A DNA stretch of 51,339 nucleotides, taken from the NCBI RefSeq assembly GCF_000281045.1, contig NW_008246069.1, forward strand, positions 1,105,627 to 1,156,965, read 5' to 3'. Shown in pieces: positions 1-11,900 of this stretch. The notes below the pieces were generated by a model. That model was given only the letters and a program-made list of their open reading frames with translations. It was not told where the DNA came from and ran no database searches. The position numbers were made by a program, and so were the translations under genes. This DNA is from Saprolegnia diclina VS20. Taxonomy: Eukaryota > Oomycota > Saprolegniomycetes > Saprolegniales > Saprolegniaceae. The stretch's first letter is position 1. The number at the start of each line of letters is the position of its first letter.

Positions 1-3000
1 GCTTCCTCAACCGCATCTTGGACGATGTCAGTAACTGGCGCTTGTTCCACCGCATCTTGGACGGCCTCGACTGCTGGCGCTTCCTCCACCGCGATCTCGG
101 TGGCTTCTTCCGTTTGCAGTGGCGTGGCATCGTCCGACGGCAGCGCAGCTTCTTGGGTCTTGGCCTCGACAACGCCGTCGATGCTGGGTTCAGTCGGAGC
201 CGAGTCTGCTGCAGTTGTCGAGTCGTTGGTCGGCGCGGGCTCGTCCACGACCGCTGGTGCAGTCTCGACATCGTCTAGCGGTGGCGACACATCGGCAGGA
301 CTCGCATCTTGGACGGCTTGGGGAGCTGGCGGCTGCAGGAGCGTTTTAGCGTTGTCGACGATCGGGGTTGTAAAGGAATAGCGACGTGGGGTCGATGGTC
401 GGCGTTGCGAAATGAAGTACGTTGTCGCCTCCTTGATGAGGACACTGACGTATGTGGAAGCGCACAGCTTGGCAGGAGACGGTATGCTGGAAGCATTGCT
501 TGACGATATGCCGTTGGCTGCATTTTGCGCTGGGGCGTCTTGCATTTGGACGTGGTTGGGCAGTGCTGCAGCGTCCGACGAAGGATCTACGGTTGTGTCG
601 CCTGATGATGCAGTAGAACCGATCGCGTTGTGGGCAAAAGCAAATCCATCGAAAGTTGGTACACTGTGTACGACCGCACTTGCAGAAATAGTTGCTGGTT
701 GTGCAGAGGGCTGGTCATTTTCTAGTTGTCGGGGCTGGGACGGTTTGCCCCTCGGTGGCGGTCGCGCAGTGACGTCAGCTGGCGGCAACGGGTCATCAAC
801 CCACTTCGTCGACAAGTACACCTGGGAGTTAGGTGGCACTGCCGCTGCTGCGCGTGGCACCGGGCGCGGTGGCTTGTGCACTGACTTCGGTGTGGGTCGT
901 TGTGCCGGCAGCGGCTGTGGTGCAATGTGAGACACGTCCATTTCGGCGATAGCCACTTTAAAGAGGAATGGCTCGACTTCTTCCAAGGCGCAAAGCGGCT
1001 CGAAGGCCGCATTGAGTCGGCCAGGGTCGTTGCGGAATAACCGAGCACCGTCGTCGACGTAGCAATGGACACGCGGGTACTTGACGAACGCGCTGTAGAT
1101 GATACCGTCGAGCACAGCCTCAATCTTGATGCATTTCGGGGCGTCGACGCAGCGTATTCGGAACGCCACCGACTTGCGCTTGTTCCACGAAACCGCCCAA
1201 CGATGCTCGTCTTCAGCATCGTCGTTGAACGAGGGGTAGATTGGTACTGGCCGGAACGCGATGTGTCTTCGCGCGCCAAAGCCACGGACACCCGCTTGGA
1301 TCGTGGCGACGGCATCGATCGCCGCCGCGTACGACTGTTTGGCGAGAAGCCTGCGCACGCGGCTCTGGATGACGACAGCGCTCGCTTGTCGAGTGCGTAG
1401 CTGCTGCCGAACTGCAAAGCCGCGCGCGTGGCGCTGGATGGTGGCCACAGCGTCTTGGGTCGTGTCCAAGTTTCGCCGCGTCAGAAATCCCTTGGCCCTG
1501 GCTTGAATAGCTGTCGCCGCCTTTGTTCGAACGCGGTAAGATTTGTACGCTTTCTTCTTCAGGTGACCGCGTGTGTGTGTCTGGATGGCCACGGCTGCAG
1601 TGCGGCGGCGCTCCAGCGACTGGCGGACGATAAAGCCCTTGGCTTGCTTCTGCAGCACGATTGCCGAGGCGCGCTGTTTCTCCAGCTCCTGTCGCGTGAG
1701 CATGCCTTTGGTAATGGCTTGAATCTTCTCAATGGCTTGGTGCTGCAGGCGCACGGATCGCCGAGCAAAGTACCCGCGAGCCGCGGCTTGGATCGCAACG
1801 AGCGCGCGCTGCTGCGCTGCACATTGACGGCGCGCGAGGAAGCCGCGCACAAGCGCTTGGACCCGGCGCACCGTATCCACCTGCTCGATGAGCGTTTGCT
1901 GGAGTGTCTTGCGCGTCAAGTAGCCTTTGGCGCGCGACTGGATCTTTGTAATCGCTTTGACGTGGGTCACTGGTTGGCCGTGGACGCGCTGTAGCTCCGC
2001 CACGTGGATTTGCTGCGCGTCGTCCTCGTCTGGCACGAGCGAAACTTGCGCCGCGAGTGCCTTCTGGAGCCGAGGGATGTCGTTGCGTGCCCAGGTAACG
2101 CCGTGCGCCACGTAGAGTCCCAAGAGCCGCACTGGAATGTACTTGGCGTACACGATGTCGCTGGACCAGACTTGAATTTTGACGCACGGTGGCATCGAGA
2201 GCACGGATATGTACAAGTCCATGTCGGGCGTCGATACAACGGGAGCGTTGCCGGTGCCATGCAGGCGGTCCCGACTTGCCTCGAACGTCGTCTTTTGTAG
2301 ATTTGTCGTCTGGCGGAGCTTGTGGCCCTTGTAGCAGGCTTGGATCGCGCGCGTTGCTTTGAGTTTGCTCTTGAGCGTCGCTTTGGCGAGGAGCATCCGC
2401 AAGTGCATTTGAATCGTGCGCGCCGACTTGACCTCTTGCGTCGTTTGCATGGACACCAAAAGCTCGCGGACCTGCGTCTCGGTCGCGCGACTCGTCTCGA
2501 GCTGCGCCCGGAGCTCGGTGAGCGCGGCCTCGTACTTGCGCTCGGTTTCCGACTGTTTTTGCGCCGTGAGCCGCTTGCGCTCGACCTTGAGCTTTTCGAT
2601 TTCATGCGAGAGCGCGACAACCATCGTCTTGTACTCGTCGACTTGCTCCGTGAGGCTGCGAACCTCCAGCTTCCACGACGCGACAGTTGCGTTGGCTTCG
2701 GTTTGGGGCGGTAGCGTCGGGCGCTTCAGGCCGGGTGTTGATTCTTTGTACGACCCTTTTCGCCGCTGCGTCTGGACGCGTGGCGACGGTGCGGTAGCCG
2801 GTGGCGCCCGGGGCTTCTCGACACCCACCGGTGGTGTCGATGGCGCCATCCAAGTCTCTGGTGGAAGCAACGACTCGGTGCCGTCGGACGACGGCGTAGG
2901 AGGCTTTGGTGTCCGCGGTGGGTTCATGTAGGAGAGTTGTTCGAGCGCCGAGACTTCGCGCGCGTGGAGCACTTGAGACACCGCTTCTTGGGCGGCAGTG

Positions 3001-4458
3001 AGCATCCCGCCTTGGTATTCTTGCTGGGCCTTGGAAAGCGCTAGCATTTGCTCCAGCTCCTGCACACGACTCTGTAGAGCAATGAGGTCGGCGTGTTGCG
3101 TCGTCATGTCCGCATGCAACTGTTGCTTCCGGTACGCAAGCTCCATCGGCGACAGTCCCGGCTCCTTTCGGAGCACCTGGTTGGTTTGCTCGACCTGGTT
3201 CACTTTGTCGCGGAGCAGTCGAATCTCGTCGTGGCACCGCTCGATGCGCACCGACGCCTCGGCGTGCGCAAGGTCCCGGGCATCGTTTCGCGCAGCGGCC
3301 ACAAGTTTGCACTCGCGGTCTTTCCACTGCTTGAAATGGTGGCGCGTCTCGGCCAGGCACAGCACGAGGCGGTCGCGCTCGGTTTGAGCGTCGTTGAGCG
3401 TTGTCTGTAGTGCTGCTTTCTCGGCCACCGACGTTTTTTGCAGCTCTTTGAGCTCGGTGCGGACCACCGCCACTTCGTGTTGCAGCTGAAGCTTCTCCTG
3501 AAGCATCTACAGGCCCGTAGGTAGAAGATCAGCGTATGGCTAGCTAGTCGCCCAAAACGTTACCTCGTGGGCTGCGAGCTCCATCTTTTTTTGCTCGAGT
3601 TGCATCGTGCGGTGGACTTCAACGCTCTTGACTTTGGTTTCGACATACTGGTCCTTGAGCACTTCGTACTCTGTCATCAAGCACTTGTTCTTCTTGATGA
3701 GATTGCGCAGCTTTTCTTCCCGCAAGTTCACCGAGTCGAGCGCTCGCTTTTGCTCCGCCTTGGTCACCTCGAGGTCCGTTTTCATGAGCTGCGCCGCCGA
3801 CTCGAGCTTCCGCGCCCGAACGTGCAGTTCGGCGTTGCGCCCAAGGGCCGCAAAGTACTCGTCCCCCGCGTCCGTGTACGTACTACACATAAATGTCAAC
3901 TGCGATGACGGAAGTCGGCTAGTACCTCGGCGCCGTGTCGAAGCGCCGGGCGGCGCGCTCGTTGGCAAGTTCCTGCTTGAGCATCGCGATCGTTTCGTAC
4001 AGGTCTTCGCGCTGCGGGTTGGTGAACGACACGTAGGGTGACGGTCCACGCCGGGCCGGACTCTCGGCCTCGAGTCTGGCCGTCGGCGGTGGCGCGAGTG
4101 TCGCTGTTGATGGCGCCGACGGCCGGAGACCACCCGATGGCGGCGGCCCACCATCGATGAGAATCTTGTCCAAGAGCTCGAGGCTCTTCTCGAGGCTTAG
4201 GATACCCGTCTTGTTGTCGCTTTTGGACTCCATGTCGTGGCGTGGCGACGGCCAAGCATTCGTGTGGCTGGTGCCCATCGGTGCTGTTTCGGCGCGCGTC
4301 GCCGTGTCGAGCAACGGCAACGTCGTCGTCGCTTCCGCCGACGGCACCGGCGGCCGCTTCTTTCGTCCTGGGGTCGGCGGGGTCATGATGCTATTGCGGC
4401 GCGACATGCTCGGCATCGGCGCCGCCGGTTGCACGTGGCTGTTCCGTCGCGACAGCAT
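1..4458 (-). CDS. IQ-motif / coiled-coil scaffold protein (partial, C-terminus beyond window)
   Basis: Exons are 4458-3926, 3882-3564 and 3506-<1; the introns 3883-3925 and 3507-3563 are GT..TAG and phase-compatible. One open frame with no stop runs to the left edge, so at least 1,450 residues are seen. Residues 1-150 are Ser/Pro-rich with two RRNS sites. Residues about 150-600 are a charged, heptad-like coiled coil. About 12 IQ motifs (I/VQ..xxRG or KG..xRR) lie near residues 640-680 and 800-1030. The tail is acidic and Ala/Glu/Val-rich with repeated VQDAVE-type segments. IQ motifs bind calmodulin or EF-hand light chains, so a cytoskeletal or calcium-linked scaffold is likely (inference). 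Two related segments flank the IQ array (see findings). The start at 4458 is the first ATG of the Ser/Pro-rich part. The frame stays open upstream, so the true start may lie further out. I do not recognise a named orthologue. Confidence 0.85.
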
Positions 4459-5224
4459 CCCACTCGGTTTCCGCGGCAAATTCAAAGATACCCCACGGCC
4501 TTTCGGCGTTGCAAAACCGATGCCCTTCCGTATCCGGATGCCGCTGAAACCGGCAACGTGTGAAATGAAAACACGCGGCGACGTGAGAAAAGAAAGTTCA
4601 CCGTGTGGTATGTGTGTTGTACGAACGACTCTGAAAAGACGCCGCAGTTCTTGCACCTCTACACTAGTCACCGACGCACGGCTCACATTACCGCTGTGAC
4701 GTGCAGATATTGAAGACTCGTGCGCACGGTGCGCGTGCAACAGGATCGTAGAAGCGCCGGGTGCGGGAAGCCAAAACTCCGGTTTTTTGCCGAAGGTGAT
4801 TGGAACGTTCGGTGGCGCACCTGCTTGATGCTGGCGGTGGTGTCGCGCCATTACGGCGCGTACGTGGCAACACGAGGGGCCACGTCTGCGAAATCAAGCG
4901 AGCACCAACGTGCCGTTCGGTCCACGGGCACGACCTGTCGTGCGGCCCCCATGTCGCGACGACCCCATGCGCCTGTATCCCTTGTCTTTTGCTACAGTCT
5001 ATATACAGGTCTCGAGAGGACGGTGCAGCGCCGCCGCGTCTTTGACCCGGGAAGTTTGTGAGTCACGAGCGGGCCTTTCGCGTGATCGGTGTGTCGCGCT
5101 TGCGCCGTGACGACTGACGCCTGCGCATCACGCTCTTTCAGTGACCGATGTTGACTCGCGTCGCGATAGAGGCTCGGCGAACGAGACACTTCATTCGGCA
5201 AAACATATTTTCGAGGCCACATTA
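4459..5224. other. Divergent intergenic region
   Basis: This 766-base stretch separates the divergently transcribed IQ-motif and zinc-finger genes and must hold both upstream regions. The frame of the IQ gene stays open to about 4851 without homology I can recognise. It may be 5' leader or N-terminal coding sequence. I see no repeats or RNA genes. Confidence 0.5.
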
Positions 5225-5737
5225 ATGCTCGCGATGCGCGCTTGCTTTGTACTTGGCTGCAAGACGATGGCAACGGAAGAAGCTCGATCGTGCGAGGCGC
5301 ATCGCCACCGACGCCGGTGCAGCGTGCCGCCGTGCCCGCAGGCGGCAACGAGCCACCGGGCGACGCTCCATCGATGTGCGGTACCGAGCTGCGGGGCGCG
5401 CACGTACAGAGACGTGACGTGTGCTCACCACGCGCCCAAGTCGCCCCGAAACGACTGTGTCCGCCACGGCGGTGTTCGCGTCTGCACCCACGCCAAGTGC
5501 ATCCACCACCGTCGCCCAACGCCACAACATCCCCCAAGTCCTGGAGTTGCCCCGGTCGAGACACTTGTTAGCGCAGACGAGGCACCGACGCTGCACAGTT
5601 CGTATGAGCTCGACGCCGGTGCGGTCGTATCGTTCGAGATTGAGATGAGCGAAGCAGCGTTTGCACTGGACTATCCAAGCGCAGCGTTTACCTTCGGGCC
5701 CATTATGCTCGATGCCGATGTGCTTTACTTTGAGTAA
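5225..5737 (+). CDS. Small Cys/His-rich zinc-finger protein
   Basis: A single-exon frame of 170 residues. The ATG at 5225 is the first ATG of a frame that is open from a GTG at 5141. The N-terminal half carries repeated fingers of the form C-x4-C-x9/10-C-x2-H, for example CFVLGC...CEAH and CAVPSC...CAHH, plus a partial third and fourth copy. This pattern resembles the short WRKY19-like fingers found in large oomycete gene families. Those families are thought to bind nucleic acid or protein, but their function is not established. The C-terminal 60 residues are acidic and hydrophobic without a known domain and could be an activation-type tail (inference). It is transcribed away from the IQ-motif gene. 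Confidence 0.65.
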   Translation: MLAMRACFVLGCKTMATEEARSCEAHRHRRRCSVPPCPQAATSHRATLHRCAVPSCGARTYRDVTCAHHAPKSPRNDCVRHGGVRVCTHAKCIHHRRPTPQHPPSPGVAPVETLVSADEAPTLHSSYELDAGAVVSFEIEMSEAAFALDYPSAAFTFGPIMLDADVLYFE

Positions 5738-6575
5738 GAGCGACAGACTGTTCGAGTAGGATCTATAGTTCAATAGACATTATTGAGTAGTTGAGTGGTG
5801 GATGTTTGTCATTGCTACATAATACTGGTCCACAAATAGACAATAATGACGTCGCTGCCGCAAGGACGTCGCTTGTATAACTACAATAGCCTTGCGTGAC
5901 CTCTTGTACAAAAGCTCGTGGCAAACGACGAGGGTTCCATAGTGTCTTCCATCAGATTGATACGCTTGATACATTGAAGTTGCAACACAGATGCCGATAA
6001 GTCTATTACTGCTAGTACGTACGTAGGCCCATGACAAGCACCGGGAGGATGCAAGCGCATGCAAAGAACTGGAGCCCAAGGGCCCTACGCTCTCATCTAC
6101 GTGCAATACAGCAAGGTCGTTTAACCGCAGTGGGTGCCAAAGTTAGCGCCAGTTCGTTTTGGACGGCGAGGCCGTTCTCACGACACAGCTCCGATGCATG
6201 TACGATCCCACCTGCTGCCGATACATCAAAATACCACGACCCGACGTCGACGCCATGCCTGCCCGACGCTGTTTGTTTCCCGCAGGGTCAAGCTCGAGTC
6301 TTGTCAATTGGATGTGGGTACATGCAGCAGGACGACAGTAGGGCCGCTCCACGTAGCTCCCGTGGAAGCGAGCGAAGCTGAGTATAGCTGCTAGTAAGGC
6401 GTTGTACGGTTGAGTCGGCTGTATAGCTGCTATACTTATAGTACGGCGTTGTACAGTTGAGTGGGCTGCCCGTGCAGGTGCTGCTGGGTTGTGAAATTTT
6501 GAAAGGAGCAAACAACTGGTTGTTTGGCCGACTGGTCGCATTGGCCATTTTTCACTTTGCCGCAACCGACGCACG
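5738..6575. other. Intergenic region
   Basis: This is an AT-richer spacer between the zinc-finger gene and the PAP2 gene. It holds a two-copy tandem repeat at 6382-6467. Several open frames on both strands lack coding character. I see no RNA gene. Confidence 0.5.
6382..6467. repeat. Two-copy tandem repeat upstream of PAP2 gene
   Basis: Both copies start with GTATAGCTGCTA and end with a GGCGTTGTAC.GTTGAGT.GGCT block. Copy 1 is 6382-6420 and copy 2 is 6421-6467, which has an 8-base insertion near its start. It lies about 110 bases before the PAP2 start codon, so a regulatory role is possible but unproven. Confidence 0.7.
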
Positions 6576-7503
6576 ATGGGCGACATCGTCGTGGCCGAGC
6601 GCAGCCTCTGGACCGACGTGCAATGGGTCTCGCCCTTGATGACCTTTGTCTTTTGGGTCGCGGCCGTCACGTGGGGCCTCTTGACGTCGCCGTCGTACCG
6701 GTACCTCGACACGTACAACCCGACGATCAGTGCGTCCATGAGGGAAGGTCGTCGACTCATGCGTCGTCCTTGTAGGCGAAGCGACGTCGCACCCGCACCA
6801 CCATAGCACCATCTCATACGTCATGGCGTGCGTGGCGTCGGCGATCTTTTGGCTCGTCGTCGTCCTCGCCGTCGAGTTTGCCGTGTACCGCGTCGGCGCC
6901 AACCGGCGGGAGTTTTTCGTACGCCTTGTCAATCTCTCGCTGGGCTGCCTCGAGGCGGTTCTCCTCACGATCGCAGCGGCGAACCTCATCAAGTTCAACG
7001 TCGGCGCGCTCCGCCCCAACTTTGCCGCTGTCTGCGCGCCTGTCCTCTCCGCCGACAACAAGACGTACACTTGCACGACGCCTCGCAGCATGTACGAGGC
7101 GTCCATGATCTCGTTTCCGTCGGGGCATACGGCAACGACGGCCGCGACGGCCCTCTACACGACGGTGCGTGCGGCTGCGTTCATGTCCAATGATGCCATA
7201 ATTTGGTGTGTTTCTGGCTGGTAGATCTACCTCCTCTGGGCACTCTATAGCCGCGATCCGCCCGCAAACGTGACGCCACGGACCATGGCGTGGTGTCGCC
7301 AAGCGCTCTTCTTCCCAGCGCTCCTGCCGCTGGGCCTTGCGATGGCGGTCGCGGTGAGTCGCGTCACCGACTGGCAGCACCACACGATCGACATCACGAT
7401 GGGCACACTCCTCGGGTATCTCGCTGCGTGCCTCTGCGCCTTCCGCGTCCTCGCCATGGGACGCGTCGCCGAGCACGCGCAAACGTTTACGACGCTCCAC
7501 TAA
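6576..7503 (+). CDS. PAP2-family lipid phosphate phosphatase
   Basis: Exons 6576-6729, 6776-7164 and 7225-7503 give 273 residues; both introns (46 and 60 nt) are GT..TAG. The three signature motifs of the phosphatidate phosphatase type 2 / haloperoxidase family are present: K-x6-RP (KFNVGALRP, about residue 123), PSGH (about 165) and SR-x5-H-x3-D (SRVTDWQHHTID, about 225). The conserved His and Arg residues of the active site are all there. Six hydrophobic segments are spread along the chain, as expected for an integral membrane enzyme. Family members remove phosphate from phosphatidate, lyso-lipids or diacylglycerol pyrophosphate. The exact substrate cannot be read from the sequence. The start ATG at 6576 begins a continuous frame. 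The second exon boundary restores a His-rich link into the first hydrophobic block. Confidence 0.93.
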
Positions 7504-7940
7504 GGCCACATTGTCGTTGCGTGAGTCAGTATCGTAGTCGTCGTCGGGGCCAGCAAGAAGGGTGGTCGGCTTGTACATGGATAGCATCACACGCTATAAT
7601 AACGTAAACGTCAACGACTTTGCACGACACTGAGCTCTTGCAAGCTTATATCGCTACGTGGTCCTTAGGTCAGTGTCATTGCTTGCTCTTCGACCACAAC
7701 CCGCGCTACCAGATGGGCTTGACGCACCAAGGCAACGCGTCTACCACGGACCTCACGGCTCCGTTCATGCCGATTCGAGCGTACCGCTGGCTGTATATCA
7801 CTGCTTGACAAGCGATCCCTTTGTCAGCAGTCCTAGTACAGGACACGACCGATGCGCTTGCGTCGCGGGCTGCCACGTACGCCACGAGGGTATCCGAATA
7901 TCGATGGCAATCATCCGGATAACCTGAAGTTTGGTCAACG
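7504..7940. other. Intergenic region
   Basis: A spacer of 437 bases after the PAP2 stop codon. No gene, RNA or repeat is visible apart from short uninformative frames. Confidence 0.5.
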
Positions 7941-8833
7941 ATGGGGTGGCGCGCCGGCGGGGCAGCGGCCTCGACGCACCCCGGCCTGGGCGCAACGACC
8001 GTGCTCGTCGACGGTGTGCGCTTGCAGTGGCCGCTCGGCTTTCTTCCGGCCGCCGATCTTGCGACGCGCTGACGTCGAGTTTGCCAACGGTCTCGACCGA
8101 GCTTTATCACGGCCAATCTCGAGCCCGAAGGTCCTTTCCAAGCCTATTATTGCACCATCTGGAGCCCCCGGGTCGCGCATGTATCGCTGTTTTCGCGCTC
8201 TGGCTGCGTGCCCAGCTCGTGCATTTTGGCTGGGAGACGCTCGAGCGTGGGACCACTGCCTTCTTTGTGCGCAATGCAACCAAAGCGACGACGTACGAGC
8301 TGCTGCTAGAGTCCCATCTCGGCGCCAACGCCTCTCTGCGCCCCATTGTCGGTTCGCTTTGCTCTCGAGCTCTTTCGCATGCTTCGCCTCGCGCTGCTCT
8401 GTGCAGTGTCCAGCGAGTGCTTTGCGGACCGCGTCGATGTCATGTCGTGGCTCGTCGTTCGGGACGCCTACGTCGCCGACCAAGAAGACACTGCTGGCAA
8501 TGGTCGGTGGCTCTCCTGCTCTCGCTGCCAGCGTGTGTGCTCGCCATGGTCGATGCGTACGCGCTGCCGACGATGACACTGCACGACGTGCTGGCGCGGG
8601 TGCCTCGCTTTGAGGTGGTCGTACCGGCGATCATGCGGGCGATCGACCGGGCGCCAAGACTCGTTCAAGGTACCCACTCTGCGCGATGGAACAACTTGGT
8701 ATCGGCTCGGCAACCGCCGAGCGATGGCAGTGACCGCAACCGGAATCTCGTCGCGGCGACGGTCGACAACCTGCGCTGGCACGCGCAGCTCGACCCCGGT
8801 GCACGACCTCCAGCCCGGGTGCTGCACCTGTGA
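7941..8833 (+). pseudogene. Frame-broken coding-like region, function unknown
   Basis: From the ATG at 7941 a GC-rich frame opens with coding-like composition, but the coding-like reading switches frame several times before 8833. Segments include an aromatic stretch near 8103-8200 (FITANLEPEGPFQAYY), a second near 8220-8335 in another frame (HFGWETLERG), a third near 8346-8480 in the first frame, and a hydrophobic helix followed by a charged stretch near 8500-8670. No GT-AG pairs of normal length join them. It looks like a decayed membrane-protein gene or a locally error-rich assembly. I cannot name the family. It lies directly upstream of the BEACH gene on the same strand. Confidence 0.35.
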
Positions 8834-8918
8834 GGATGTTTTAAACACATAGAAAACACATCATATTCGTTTTAAACCGTTTAAAACGTGTTCCCAAGCG
8901 GATCCATTTTCAGCGGCG

Positions 8919-11900
8919 ATGCGGTGGGACGACCGCCGAACGCGGATCGCCGCCGAGCTCGGTATCGCCTGCTGCTTCCCGGCGACCGCGCAAACGTACC
9001 TCGACGAAGACAACGCTGGTATTGTTGGCGTCTGCGTCGCGACGCCCGATGGCGCGGAACTCCGCGTCTTGGTGCTGGACAAGGCGACCGTCGCCTTGCC
9101 TCCGGTTGGCATCGACGCATTCGAGCCGCCATCCACCACCACCGACTGCAATCTCGAGCGCAGCCTTGAGAAGGTGCTGTGCATACCGCGCGAGGACGGC
9201 GCCATCCAGGTCGCTTCTTCACAGACCGGCCAGTCGCTGCAAGGGTACCTGGACATGTTCTACAGCAACGTGGCCATCACGCCAGCCAGCCCTGCGTGGG
9301 CCAAGCAGCTTTCACCAAGGGCATTTCCTCCACGCTACCGCAACTTGATCCCGCTCCTCGGCGCGTTCGAGTCGCCGACGTCCGTCTATCTCGTCTTGCC
9401 GTACGCAGCAACGTCGCTACGTGCGCACCTCCTCGCCCTGCACCAGGTACGTCTGTCGTCTATCGCCAGGGAGCTCGAGCGCCTATCGTCACATGCTAGC
9501 CATGTATGGACGAAGCGCGCGACGAGCACCAGCGCTTTCTCTTGTACCAGCTCGTGCGCGGTTTCCAAACGTCCCCTGCCCTCCCGTCGGTCGACTCCGA
9601 GTGGACCGACGTGGCCGACTCGACGCAACTGCGCTTTTTCCCAATGCATCCGTCGCGCACCGTCGACGACATGGACCCTCGGTCGCTCCTCGAGCGGTGG
9701 CGCGTCGGTGACGTCTCGAACCTCGACTATCTTTTGGCGCTCAACCACGCCGCTGGTCGCTCCATGGTACAGCATACCTCCTCGTTCGATCGAATGCACG
9801 TTCCAGCGTAAATATACGGTAGAAGCACCGCAGCGTACACCCGGTGCTACCGTGGGTCCTCGACTTTAACGGCCAGCACCGCGATTTGACGCAGTCCAAG
9901 TTTCGGCTCATGAAAGGCGATGCGCAGCTCGACCAAACGTACGCGCACACGGGCCACCATATTCCCGAAAAGTAGGACGTATTTACGCTCTCGTCCTGGC
10001 GTGTCTCATAGACGGTGGCTAGCTTGTCGGATCTCACGGTCGCCATCTACCTCGCCCGACGCCTGCCACTGCCGCTCCTCCAGTCGATTGTACGCGCCCG
10101 CTTCGAAGCGAAGGAGTACCCGTTGACGATGGCGCGCATGTACGCGTGGTCGCCCGAAGAGTGCATTCCCGAGTTTTTCCTCGATGCGACCATCTTTACG
10201 TCACGGCACGACGACATGCCGTCGCTGGACCTCCACGGCATGACGCCCGACGCGTTCTTACAGTGCCACCGCGCCGCGCTCGAGAGCCCGCACGTCTCGC
10301 GCGACCTCCACGCGTGGATCGACTTGAATTTTGGCGCCAGCCTCACGGGCGACGTCGCCATCGCGCACAAGAACGTACCGCTGCGCGGCTTTGTGCAGCT
10401 GTTTGCAGCACCGCACCCGCCGCGGCAAGTGCCCCCGACGCCAAATGCAAGCACGAGTTGCGAGCCAAGCGCAGCGCTGTTGAGCCAGTTGACCCAGGAG
10501 GCGTATGTGCTAGCCACGACGACCAAGTCGCAGACCGTGTCCTCCTTGCGCAAGGCGTCTGATTCTCTCAACTCGAGTGGCCGCCGAGGCCAGCCGTCGA
10601 CGTCGCTGCCATCGTCACCGTCGATGAGTGTGCGCTCGCAGCGGGACACTGGTAGCTTGTCGTGGATCAAACAGCTCGAGGCGTTGGACGACGACGACGC
10701 CGGAGTGTACGACGACGCGGCGCCGGCCGAGGTGTCGGACGACGTGCGACTGTGGGCGGTGCAGCCGCCTATTCTCCTGCGCGACGACGCGATCGTTGGT
10801 GCATGCGACACGTCGACCTGGACGCAGTACGAAATACGCTTGCGTCCGAGCTACCCGAGCGATGCGGACGCGCCAGTTCGCCTCGCGAGCTTGGCTGCCG
10901 AGGTGTACTTGCACCACGCGCTCTTCACCCCGCCGTCGTACCACGCGTATGTGGCGCTACGTGCCGCTAACACGGCGACGGCGTCGGCGATGCTGCTGCT
11001 GTTGCCAGCGCTGCGCCAATTACCGCCCGTGATGCAGGTACTACCTAACTGTGTTGAGTCAAACATAGCGAACGCCAAGTTTGCATCTAGGCTCTCGTGC
11101 TCTCGCTTCTCGACCCAAAGTGTCCTCGCGGCAACTTTGTTCAAAACATACTCGAAGGCGAGGTGCGACCTCCTGGCTCTACCGACGCCACGCTTATCTG
11201 GTTCATAGATGCACCCGACTGACGACGCTCTGTACCGCATGGCTCGTCGATCCCGGGCGCTCTTTGCGCCGCAGTTTGCAGCCATCTACGACGTGCTCGA
11301 GGCATCGCCGACGGCCGAGTCCGTTGTGGCTCTCAACGAGTTGGCGATGCGGGTGCCGACGCCGTTGTTTGCGCTCTTGGAGCCGCTACTGGCGCCGCTT
11401 TTAAGCGACGTGGTTTCGGCCGCAGACGTCTTTTCGACGCTCGTGGCCAAGCTCGGCAAAGAGGTGTCGTTGGCTCGGTACGAAGCCCGTATCGTGCGGC
11501 TCTACGAAGGCTGCGTCGACGACTGCGCGCGCATTTGGCTTCTGTCGACCGCGCCGGACGGACTGCTCTGGCTTCTCTGGCATTCGTGGGGCTCGGGTTT
11601 TCTGCTCACTCACATGGTGCCCGTGCTTCTCGAGTGGTGGCGACGCGGCAGCCTTCACGTGCGCTTGGTTGCCGGCTTTGCACTCGTACGTTGCCGTTCA
11701 TTCACAAACGATGGTGCATATTCGATATGAACTAGGCCCAGCTCGCCTCGAGCCACATGCTTGGCACGGCCTTGGCCGAGCAGCGCATTTTGCCAAAGAT
11801 GCTGCATGCCATCAGTAAGCCCAAAGTTGGCGGCTGCACGCACGACCAGGACGCGTTTTGGCGTCAGCGGCACCCGCCGCACACAACGTCCATGGGCATC

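Noticed and set aside
412-930. Plus-strand open frame of 172 codons
   Set aside because: It lies antisense to the tail of the IQ-motif gene, has no domain and no coding character beyond the GC-rich background.
722-1417. Long minus-strand open frame over the IQ-motif gene
   Set aside because: It is a shadow: the true frame, one base off, carries the IQ motifs and stays open from 3506 to the left edge.
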